Source: a virus
Length of the DNA: 23,474 nt
Reading direction: 5' to 3' (one strand)
IMG/VR virus record: IMGVR_UViG_3300031857_001432
Span: 1 to 23,474 of that record
Below are positions 13,123 to 19,868 of this stretch, in pieces. The translations under genes and the position numbers were made by a program. Position 1 is the stretch's first letter. Each line of letters begins with the position of its first letter. Under the pieces are notes generated by a model. The model ran no database searches. It had not been told where the DNA came from and was given only the letters and a program-made list of their open reading frames with translations.

Positions 13123-14672
13123 TCAGCCTCCAGTGCCTTCAGTCGCTCCTCTAGATCATTGACTCGATGCCAGAGCGCTGCGATCAACGCAACACTGTCA
13201 ATGGATTCTGGCTGTCCTTCGGCATTGTACGCGATTGCGTGTGTCAATCCTGCGTCGTGGATTTCTTCTGCAATAAATCCGAGGCGCGTCTGTCCAAGTT
13301 CTTCTGGGTTGTCAATCGTTGACTCAAAATGCTTTGGCACAATCTTGCGCGCAGCCTCAAGCACGGCTGCATCCGCAGGCACGATGTTGGTCTTGTAGCG
13401 CGACGATGAGGTATAGCGGCGAATCTGATACTCGGTTCCGCTGAGCAGCACGAAGACGCACTCGTTAGTGGTTGCCGTTGTGGTGCTGGGACCATCCGCA
13501 TTGAAGTTTCCGTTGCCTGCGCTCACGCTTAGCGTTGCAGATAGGAAGTCAGCAGCAAAGGCATCGTCTGTCCGCAGCGTCGTTGACGACGAGCGGTAGA
13601 GGTTGACGTCGCCCGAACTGCCAGTGCCGTCGCCCCACTCAATCGTACCGTCTGCCTCAATGCGGATGCGATCCCCAGCGTCCCCACTGATTGCTCCCGT
13701 GAAGACTGCATTCCCAGCCGTGCCGCGCAATGCGCGCATAAAGCCATTAGATGCAACGATGTTGCCGTTGGTGACGCCGATTGCCGTTGAGCCAGCCGTC
13801 CCGCTGACCGTCAAGCTGCTAAACGTCGTTGCCCCTAAGTTCAGCGTGCCGTCAATGACGACAGTCCCTGAGCCACCGAGGTTTGGCGTGATCGTCAGTT
13901 CACCGTTGACTTGACGAAGCCGCGCAGGACCATAGGTGGCTGGGCTGCTGTTCTCGGCGATGTAAAGGTCGGAGCCGCCTGAGATGAGGCGCAACTCGGC
14001 AATGGAGACGTCGCTCTGCGACGAGACGGTGCCAGTCGTCTCAACCTTGACTGACACAAGGATGAAGGCCGCGTCGGACGGGATGGCGAGCCGCGTGTAG
14101 TTGCTGGCGATGCGGAGCGTGTCAGCGCTGCCGATTTCTGCCAGCGTGCGCTCGCGTGTGTCGCCAGTCCCCGTCGCGGTCTCCGCGTCAATCTCGTAAT
14201 ACTGGTACGACAGCACAACCTTTGCGTTGGAGGTTGACGTCGCGTTGATGCAGTAAACCTCTGGCGTGAAGATGAACGATCGGTTGCGCGTACCAGGCAC
14301 CGGCACAAAGCGCTTGATGGTCAGGCTATTGCCGCTGCTCGTGCCACCTGCGATGCGGAAGCGCAGGACATTGCCAGAGCCAGCCGAGGCGTCCTCGATC
14401 ACGCGCGCGGTGATCGCACCGCCGCTGTTGTCCTCAGCCGTGAAGTACGGCAGCGGATTCTCGTCGTTGATGTCGGCATCTGGCTCGTCAGGCGCCGAGG
14501 CAAAGTCGCCATTGGCAACGCCAGCCTGAATCTCGCGCAGCGCAGCAGGACCGAAGAGGAGCGCGGTAGCGCCGTCCGAGTCGCTGCCGATCAGGGTCTC
14601 GCCGCCGTCTGCGGTGACGTCGCCCTCGTAGCCGGTTAGCCCTGGAAGATTCGTGCCGTACTGCTCAGCCAT
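13119..14672 (-). CDS. tail fibre with S74 intramolecular chaperone
   Basis: This 517-residue protein ends in an S74 peptidase/chaperone domain beginning near residue 423: SSRYKTNI (the Ser-Lys dyad of the auto-cleavage site), GFIAEEIHDAG, SIDSVALIAALWHRVNDLEE and a coiled-coil tail. In known fibres this domain drives trimerisation and then cuts itself off. The middle (about 250-420) is low-complexity beta-rich with repeats such as TLNLGATTF and SGDAGDRIRIEADGT, typical of a triple-beta shaft. The N-terminal part (about 80-230) looks like an Ig- or carbohydrate-module-like domain with alternating strands. Its ATG overlaps the upstream TAA by one base (TAATG). It is a likely receptor-binding fibre. 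Confidence 0.85.
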   Translation of the reverse strand: MAEQYGTNLPGLTGYEGDVTADGGETLIGSDSDGATALLFGPAALREIQAGVANGDFASAPDEPDADINDENPLPYFTAEDNSGGAITARVIEDASAGSGNVLRFRIAGGTSSGNSLTIKRFVPVPGTRNRSFIFTPEVYCINATSTSNAKVVLSYQYYEIDAETATGTGDTRERTLAEIGSADTLRIASNYTRLAIPSDAAFILVSVKVETTGTVSSQSDVSIAELRLISGGSDLYIAENSSPATYGPARLRQVNGELTITPNLGGSGTVVIDGTLNLGATTFSSLTVSGTAGSTAIGVTNGNIVASNGFMRALRGTAGNAVFTGAISGDAGDRIRIEADGTIEWGDGTGSSGDVNLYRSSSTTLRTDDAFAADFLSATLSVSAGNGNFNADGPSTTTATTNECVFVLLSGTEYQIRRYTSSSRYKTNIVPADAAVLEAARKIVPKHFESTIDNPEELGQTRLGFIAEEIHDAGLTHAIAYNAEGQPESIDSVALIAALWHRVNDLEERLKALEAE

Positions 14673-16087
14673 TATTCCCCTACCAAGATGCGCTTCAGCG
14701 CCTTGCCTAGTTGCTTGCGTCGGTACTCAGCCTCAATGTCGTAGCGCACCTGATAGGTGCTGTCCGACTCAAAGCTCATTGTGACGGATGCGATCCTGAG
14801 AATCGTGCCTGATAGGTCAAGTGCAGAACTTGTGAGCTTGACGTACTGGTTCGGCAGCCACGCCTTCACAAGCGTCCACGTGCTTGCCCCAGTCTGTGCG
14901 TAGCCCTGCGTGTAGCCGTATGTCCAGTCTGGCGATGCGGTCTGGCTCAAGTCAGAGCCAGCCAGCGTGAAGTTGACCGTGCGGACTGGCAAGGCACGCG
15001 CTTGGAAGGTCGCCTTTGTAAGTCGCTGAATCCTTGTCGTGCGGCTGGCTGCGCCTTTGATCTTTGGCGCGCTGAACACTCCGTGCGGCTCAGGGCCGTT
15101 GCGCGTGGACAAGCCAGAGCCAAAGTATGGCGTCCCGCCGTTGTAGGTTCGGAAATAAGGATCGTTGGTCGGCGGAGTCGCGTTCTTGTCCCATCGAGCG
15201 CGTGTGTTTGCCGCCTGCACAAAGATGCCCTTCACCATCTGGTCGTGGTCAACGTCAACGGTGAACGCGCGTGGCAGCATCTTGCTGGCAGCGCTTGCCG
15301 ATCCAACCGCGACAGAGGCGGGGTCAGTGACAATCTCCAGCGGCGCGTTGGCGTATGAAGGTGCAGCATCCACTGGCCCGTAGTTCAGACGCCCATCCCC
15401 GTCCACCCAATAGCGGAACACCTTGCCCGAAGCGCCTGACGCTTCCTCTGCGATCTGGTCAAGAATACTGACTAGGCTGGCTGGCTTGAAGGTCTGGCGC
15501 CCAATCGTGACTGCAGCGCCCGTGTAGACGGCGCGCGTGCTGCCGCTGATGACGGATGTGTCCAAGAGTTGCCGCGTTGTGGCGTCATCCACCTGGCTGT
15601 AAATCTTCCCCAAGATTGCGTTGATGAGCGCTTGATCGGTTGAGCTGGCATTGCCGCGCGAGAACGGTCCGACCATCTGCTTGATGTTCGTTCCGACAAA
15701 GCCTTTGCGGACGATCGTCTTCTCAAGCCACGCATCGGCATCCGCCACGCTGACCGTGCATCGCGTGCCTAGCCCATTCGGGAGCAGGCTGGCTGAGACG
15801 TTTGTGATGAAGCCGAGGAAGAGCGGCGTGCCAGCGCTGTAGCGGGAATCAAAGAACTGCACCCGCGCGTTGTCATAGACGCCGCCTGAGCGCCACCACG
15901 GTCCCCCGCCTGGTGTGACTGGCTGGATGACGTCAAAGGTCATCTGCCCGCCGCCATCCCCTGAGAGCGTCAGGGAGAAGGTCGCAAGGTCAACGTATGG
16001 CGTCGTCGTTGCGGACGGCGTTGGTAGGTCAAGAAGGTTTGCGCCGCCGTCTACGCCTGCGACGATAAGGCTGAATGGGTTGGCCAC
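14672..16087 (-). CDS. minor tail / tail-tip hub protein
   Basis: This 471-residue protein follows the tape measure at a four-base spacing. It begins with a distal-tail-like beta domain (PFSLIVAGVDGG, VDLATFSLTLSGDGGGQMTF) that in siphophages sits under the tail tube. It has RVQFFDSRYSAGTPLFLGF, a beta-rich core, and ends with SVTMSFESDSTYQVRYDIEA and a basic helix. The position and architecture suit a tail-tip or hub protein joining the tape measure to the fibre. No enzyme motif was seen. A family name would need a profile search. Confidence 0.7.
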   Translation of the reverse strand: MANPFSLIVAGVDGGANLLDLPTPSATTTPYVDLATFSLTLSGDGGGQMTFDVIQPVTPGGGPWWRSGGVYDNARVQFFDSRYSAGTPLFLGFITNVSASLLPNGLGTRCTVSVADADAWLEKTIVRKGFVGTNIKQMVGPFSRGNASSTDQALINAILGKIYSQVDDATTRQLLDTSVISGSTRAVYTGAAVTIGRQTFKPASLVSILDQIAEEASGASGKVFRYWVDGDGRLNYGPVDAAPSYANAPLEIVTDPASVAVGSASAASKMLPRAFTVDVDHDQMVKGIFVQAANTRARWDKNATPPTNDPYFRTYNGGTPYFGSGLSTRNGPEPHGVFSAPKIKGAASRTTRIQRLTKATFQARALPVRTVNFTLAGSDLSQTASPDWTYGYTQGYAQTGASTWTLVKAWLPNQYVKLTSSALDLSGTILRIASVTMSFESDSTYQVRYDIEAEYRRKQLGKALKRILVGE

Positions 16088-16090
16088 GGC

Positions 16091-17245
16091 TTAGTAGCCT
16101 CCGCGCCGACCGGTGCCTTGCCGAATCAGGGAATCCGATACCAGCTTGTCCTGCTTCTGCGTGCCGATGCTGAAGTCAATGCTTGTCTGTAGGTATGACG
16201 AGGTGCCGCCCATCGGCGAAGCCGTGCCGAGGTTGCCGCCGCTCAGGTACTGCGTGCGTGCGTTGCCAGAAAGCAGCGCGCCCGTCTTGCTGCTTGCAAG
16301 GCCGTTGAAAATGCGGAAGGCTTCGTTGATTCCGTCAAGCAGCCCCTTGATGAGCGAAAGTGCAACTTTCAACGGAGTAAGTGCAACCTCAATCGCTCCA
16401 ATCAAAAACCCGAATCCGTCCTCAAAGCCCATCGTCTTGGCAAGTTCATCAAACGAAGTCACCAGCGGTCCGATGTAGTTGTTCGCCAAGTCGTCAATCA
16501 CTGGACCGAGGTCACTGAGGAACCTCTCGACCTGAGGCAGGATGTCATTCGTGAACGTCGTGAGCGCGTCGTTGACGACTGGGAGGAAGCGATAGCCGAA
16601 TGCCTCAAACGCCTCGTTCAACTTGATTTGAGCGGCGGCGAATCGCCCGCTCGTTGACTGCGCGATCTCCTGCGCTGCCCCGCCATACTTCTCCGTGGCA
16701 ATACGGAGAATGTCCTGCAACTTGGCGCCCTTCTCAACCTGGATACCAAAGCCGAGAAGACCACGCGTGCTGCCCTTCGCACCCTTTGCAATCGCCGTGA
16801 TAACCGTGGAAAGGTCCTTGCCAGTGACCGCCGCAATGTTGGCAGCCACGGAGTTGACCTTCAGAATGTTTGCTTGGCTCTTGAAGAATCGTGAGCTTGT
16901 CTCGATGCCAGCCCGAACGTCGTCATCGGTGAAGCCGAGTTCGGCCATCGCCGTGATCTGCTCGTCAATCTTCTTGGTCAGGTCCTCTGTGAGTAGCCCT
17001 CGCGCGCGAAGCGCAGCGTTGAGGCGGAAGGTGGCTCGCTCGTCATCAGCGGCTGACTTGACCGCTGCAATACCAAAACCCACGAGTGCCGTGGCTGCTG
17101 CAATAGAAGCCGTGGCGATCCCCCTGAGCGCGGCGATCCCATTGCGCTTCAGGCTGCCGAAGCTCTTGCCGACGCCGTTGAGCGTCTTGGTGGCGGCGTC
17201 CTTTGCGACGACTGCGAATACTGCCTGACCTGTTGAGGTGACCAT
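16091..17245 (-). CDS. tape measure protein (short)
   Basis: This 384-residue protein has the composition of a tape measure: a long helical start with SLKRNGIAALRGIATASIAA, a hydrophobic Ala/Val segment, then FRLNAALRARGLL and SGRFAAAQIKLNEAFEAFG, which recurs in phage tape measures. Another hydrophobic block (TPLKVALSLIKGLLDGI) lies near residue 300. At about 0.15 nm per residue the tail would be roughly 58 nm, short for a siphovirus. It is preceded by the gp10-like gene, with GGAGAGGG before the ATG. No lysozyme or peptidase domain is fused to it. Confidence 0.82.
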   Translation of the reverse strand: MVTSTGQAVFAVVAKDAATKTLNGVGKSFGSLKRNGIAALRGIATASIAAATALVGFGIAAVKSAADDERATFRLNAALRARGLLTEDLTKKIDEQITAMAELGFTDDDVRAGIETSSRFFKSQANILKVNSVAANIAAVTGKDLSTVITAIAKGAKGSTRGLLGFGIQVEKGAKLQDILRIATEKYGGAAQEIAQSTSGRFAAAQIKLNEAFEAFGYRFLPVVNDALTTFTNDILPQVERFLSDLGPVIDDLANNYIGPLVTSFDELAKTMGFEDGFGFLIGAIEVALTPLKVALSLIKGLLDGINEAFRIFNGLASSKTGALLSGNARTQYLSGGNLGTASPMGGTSSYLQTSIDFSIGTQKQDKLVSDSLIRQGTGRRGGY

Positions 17246-17248
17246 TTA

Positions 17249-17764
17249 TTACCCTCTCCGCTTGAACTTCGTGATGCGATCACGGAAGAGCTTGTCGTCA
17301 AAGAACTTTGCGATTGTATCCCAGTAAGAGTTCAGCGCCGTCTTTCGCACGTCGCTGCGGTTGGCAACCTGCGTCACGAACGGACGCCCCTTGACGCCCT
17401 TGACTGCCTTCGGTCCGTTCTTGGTTTCGCGCACCGGCTTGATGCCTGTGGTGACGAACCAGCGGTACCAACCGCCGTTCAGGTCGCCTCGGCTCTTGCC
17501 TGGGCGCGGACCCACGGTGGCGGACGGTCGGGAATATTGACCACGCTTGGCGTTGATCGAGTTCCGCAGGCGCCCTGTGCGGACTGGCGCCTCTGCCTTC
17601 ATCGGCTTGACCATCGTGCGCGAGGCGTTGATAGCGGCAAGCGTCAGCAAGCGGCTAAACGCCTTTGGGTTCGACCCCTGCAAGAAGCCAAGCTGGAACT
17701 GGTTGTAGGACTCCTCAAACCTCAACTCAAACTCTGCGACGGATTTGGCTGGCGTTGAAGGCAC
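17249..17764 (-). CDS. HK97 gp10-like head-tail/tail completion protein
   Basis: This 171-residue basic protein has the gp10-like signature: helices ending in MKAEAPVRTGRLRNSI, then a beta part with WYRWFVTTG and KGRPFVTQVAN, and a helical C-terminus. In HK97-like phages such proteins join head and tail, but here the gene lies between the chaperone frames and the tape measure. The start is GTG 17764, one base overlapping the TAG upstream (TAGTG), with AAGGAG before it. A role in tail completion is likely. Confidence 0.7.
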   Translation of the reverse strand: MPSTPAKSVAEFELRFEESYNQFQLGFLQGSNPKAFSRLLTLAAINASRTMVKPMKAEAPVRTGRLRNSINAKRGQYSRPSATVGPRPGKSRGDLNGGWYRWFVTTGIKPVRETKNGPKAVKGVKGRPFVTQVANRSDVRKTALNSYWDTIAKFFDDKLFRDRITKFKRRG

Positions 17765-17976
17765 TACTTCCGCTCCTTTGGTTGCATCTCAGCGTGGAGT
17801 TGCCACGCCTGAATCACCTGTTCAACTGGCAGGCTCGCCACCTCGTCTGGCCACATCCCGAACTTAGCACCCAGAAGGTGAAAGATTATCTCTGGCGGCG
17901 GCACGACTGGTTGCCCAATCGCCAGCCGCCTAGCAGCGAGCCTTACTTGGGGTCCAGGCTGTTCCCCGAAGCCCAC
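17764..17976 (-). CDS. tail assembly chaperone, T-like downstream frame
   Basis: This frame reads as a 70-residue unit from a GTG at 17976 and overlaps the end of the 87-residue frame by 34 bases. Its body (PPPEIIFHLLGAKFGMWPDE, then SLPVEQVIQAWQLHAEMQ) has the content of the T part of lambda G/GT-type chaperones. No strong ribosome binding site precedes the GTG, so it is probably made mainly as the C-terminal part of a frameshift fusion rather than alone. Confidence 0.65.
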   Translation of the reverse strand: MGFGEQPGPQVRLAARRLAIGQPVVPPPEIIFHLLGAKFGMWPDEVASLPVEQVIQAWQLHAEMQPKERK

Positions 17977-18206
17977 TTCTCAATCGTTGCGGTGAGTGCC
18001 TCAATCGGCGCGTCCATCACGTCAGTGATCGCCTCGCCGTTGATTCCCTTGAAGTTGTGGGACACGACGATCTGCGCGAACGCTGCAAGCGCTCGTGACG
18101 GAACACCGCTCTCCAACTCCAACAAGATGCGTGCCGAGACCTGCGGTCGCAGCTCGCACTGCCAGCCGGCGAACTCGCCGTCTAGCGTGACAACCTTATT
18201 TGCCAT
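17943..18206 (-). CDS. tail assembly chaperone, G-like upstream frame
   Basis: This 87-residue protein follows the major tail protein gene after a 19-base gap. It begins with a beta segment (VVTLDGEFAGWQCELRPQVS), has helical parts (ARILLELESG, ALAAFAQIVVSHNF), and ends NSLDPK just past the possible slip sites. This is the place and size of the G protein in phage lambda-type tail assembly, which coats the tape measure during tail building. The family is inferred from position and length. Confidence 0.7.
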   Translation of the reverse strand: MANKVVTLDGEFAGWQCELRPQVSARILLELESGVPSRALAAFAQIVVSHNFKGINGEAITDVMDAPIEALTATIEKWASGNSLDPK

Positions 18207-18225
18207 TCACTCCTCCTCTGCCCGA

Positions 18226-19236
18226 TTAGGGCGCTACGCTCAATGGTGAATCCACAATCACTTCAAGCGACTTGCCTGAAGTTGCGTCATACGCGAGTCG
18301 CAGGGTCACCTCGTTCACGATCAGCCCGTCCTGCTCAGCCGAGAGCGGAACGACTGACTCGATCACCCACGAGCCAAGAATCCACACACCGTAGTTATCG
18401 GTTGTGGTGCCGTAGATGCGGAGGAAGCGCTGCTCTGCCTGCTCAGTGATGCCCCACGCGCCGTTGGCGATTGCGTCGCTGTTGCTTGCAACCGTGATCG
18501 TGAGCGTTGCATCAAGCGCCTGCGTGAAGGCTGCGGTTGCCGCCGAGAGGGTGGCATCCAGTGCGTTCACCATCGCCATTCCCGTCGTGATTGACAGGCT
18601 GAACGAAAGCAGATGGTCGTAGTCCGTTGCGCCAGTTCCTGACTTGTCAGGGAAGTTTGTGTCGCTTGCCAACTTGAGCAGGCGGCCAGCCAGCACCGGC
18701 TGCGCTGGAACTGCGGTTGGGAAGTCAAGCGCAGAACTCGCCACGCTCGTTGCGCCAAAGGTCGCGCCAGCCTGCAGCAGCCCTGAGGCGTCTGCAGAGA
18801 GCGTGATCTCCGTTGGGATCGCATCCGTGACGCGGTACTTCTGCACGCCGTCCGTGACGAGCATCGAGTAGAAGATTGGTGTGTCTACGTCGCTCTGGTT
18901 CGGACTCCACGTCCACGAGTACGGCGCAGCCGTCCCTGAAGTCGTGGCGCCGATGGCGTCAAAGAAGAGTGGAAGTGTGCGGAGTGAAGCTGCTGACTCA
19001 GCCAGCGTGATGACTGGATTCTTGCCAGTGATGGCGACGCGCCCAGCCTGAATCGGCGTGCGCTTGCCAACGCTCGTGTCTTCGCCGAGGTCCACCGTGA
19101 CGCCGAGGTCAATCGTGCCAACGGCATCTGCGAACAGGATTTCGCCGGTTGCGGTTCCGATGCTTGCGGCCGTGCCGAAGCCAGTCTGCGAGGCTGCTGC
19201 GATTCGCGTCAGAGCCTTCGCGCCGTAGGTTGCCAT
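18226..19236 (-). CDS. major tail protein
   Basis: This 336-residue protein, rich in Ala, Thr, Ser and Asp, has alternating strands typical of tail tube subunits: GEILFADAVGTIDLGVTVDL near the start, VGKRTPIQAGRVAITGKNPV, DYDHLLSFSLSITTGMAMVN and EVTLRLAYDATSGKSLEVIV near the end. It sits two genes upstream of the tape measure and directly before the chaperone frames, the standard place of the tube protein. The start is ATG 19236 with AAGGAG before it. It probably has an extra C-terminal domain, as it is longer than a minimal tube protein. Confidence 0.78.
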   Translation of the reverse strand: MATYGAKALTRIAAASQTGFGTAASIGTATGEILFADAVGTIDLGVTVDLGEDTSVGKRTPIQAGRVAITGKNPVITLAESAASLRTLPLFFDAIGATTSGTAAPYSWTWSPNQSDVDTPIFYSMLVTDGVQKYRVTDAIPTEITLSADASGLLQAGATFGATSVASSALDFPTAVPAQPVLAGRLLKLASDTNFPDKSGTGATDYDHLLSFSLSITTGMAMVNALDATLSAATAAFTQALDATLTITVASNSDAIANGAWGITEQAEQRFLRIYGTTTDNYGVWILGSWVIESVVPLSAEQDGLIVNEVTLRLAYDATSGKSLEVIVDSPLSVAP

Positions 19237-19251
19237 CTTGCTCTCCTTGCT

Positions 19252-19683
19252 CTACGCGGTGTAGGCGATGGTCTCGTAGACCGTCACCTCAGCCGTTGCT
19301 GAGACCGTCAGGTAGTCCTGATCGGCGTATGTATCGGTTCCCATTGTCGTGCTTGTCACGGCAACCTGGACCGCTTCACCTGAGATTGTCACCGCGCCGT
19401 TGAAGGCGTCGCGGAGCCAACTTCGGAAAGTATAAAGGTCGCGGTACTTCTGCTCCATTCGTGGGATCGGGAGCAGGTACGCCACGACGTTGACGCTTAG
19501 CACAACCGTGCGGTTGCCTGAGCCGACGCTGATCGAGTCGTCCGCTGGGAGCAGCACGATGGCTGGCACGACGGCGAGAGACTCTGGCGGGGTGGCGTGG
19601 ACGGCACGGATGGCGTAGCCGATTGGCGGCTCCACTGAGAGCAGCCGCTCCTTCATTGCGTCAAGAATGGTGAGGTCGTTCAT
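19252..19683 (-). CDS. tail terminator / head-tail joining candidate
   Basis: This 143-residue protein is placed just before the major tail protein, where tail terminators usually lie. It starts with a helix (LTILDAMKERLLSVEP) and then carries beta strands (VVPAIVLLPADDSISVGSGN, RTVVLSVNVVAYLLPI), a helix with RDLYTFRSWLRDAF and a C-terminal strand (ATAEVTVYETIAY). This layout fits gpU-like terminators. The start ATG is shared with the stop of the TTG-start gene (ATGA). The function is inferred from position. Confidence 0.65.
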   Translation of the reverse strand: MNDLTILDAMKERLLSVEPPIGYAIRAVHATPPESLAVVPAIVLLPADDSISVGSGNRTVVLSVNVVAYLLPIPRMEQKYRDLYTFRSWLRDAFNGAVTISGEAVQVAVTSTTMGTDTYADQDYLTVSATAEVTVYETIAYTA

Positions 19684-19859
19684 TCAGGCAGAGAAGCAAC
19701 GAATGAGTTGGCCCAAGATTCTGCCTCAGCACGATCTGCCCACGGTCGCCCATCTGGGTGAACGTCCTGCAATAAAAAAGGCGCCCCAGTTGAGGTTGGC
19801 TGGACCTCATCCCAGATTCTGATTGTATTGGCATTGTCAATTTCAACGCGGTATCGCAA
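19680..19859 (-). CDS. small TTG-start protein, 59 aa, after the fibre
   Basis: A TTG at 19859 preceded by AGGAGGTTCAC opens a 59-residue frame whose TGA overlaps the next ATG (ATGA at 19680-19683). The AGGAGG overlaps the TAG stop of the fibre gene. The product has VEIDNANTIRIWDEVQP near its start and DVHPDGRPWADRAEAESWAN toward its end. The W-x5-EAxxWA pattern resembles small proteins and C-terminal segments found next to phage fibres. It may be a fibre assembly helper. Standard ATG-based gene calling would miss it. Confidence 0.75.
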   Translation of the reverse strand: MRYRVEIDNANTIRIWDEVQPTSTGAPFLLQDVHPDGRPWADRAEAESWANSFVASLPE

Positions 19860-19868
19860 GTGAACCTC

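Larger units (their letters stand above)
17764..18206 (-). other. Probable -1 programmed frameshift product (G-T type chaperone)
   Basis: The 87-residue frame and the following frame differ by -1. Within their overlap, CCC in the transcribed-strand run CCCC (plus 17949-17952) precedes AAG-TAA, and an earlier GGGG run lies at plus 17964-17967 (TCG-GGG-AAC). A slip at either gives a fusion of about 147 residues. Neither is a perfect X-XXY-YYZ heptamer. The position just before the tape measure region is where this frameshift is conserved in tailed phages. Confidence 0.55.

Noticed and set aside
16695-17228. Plus-strand open frame with hydrophobic Ala/Ser/Val content
   Set aside because: It mirrors the tape measure gene and shows no independent start signal.
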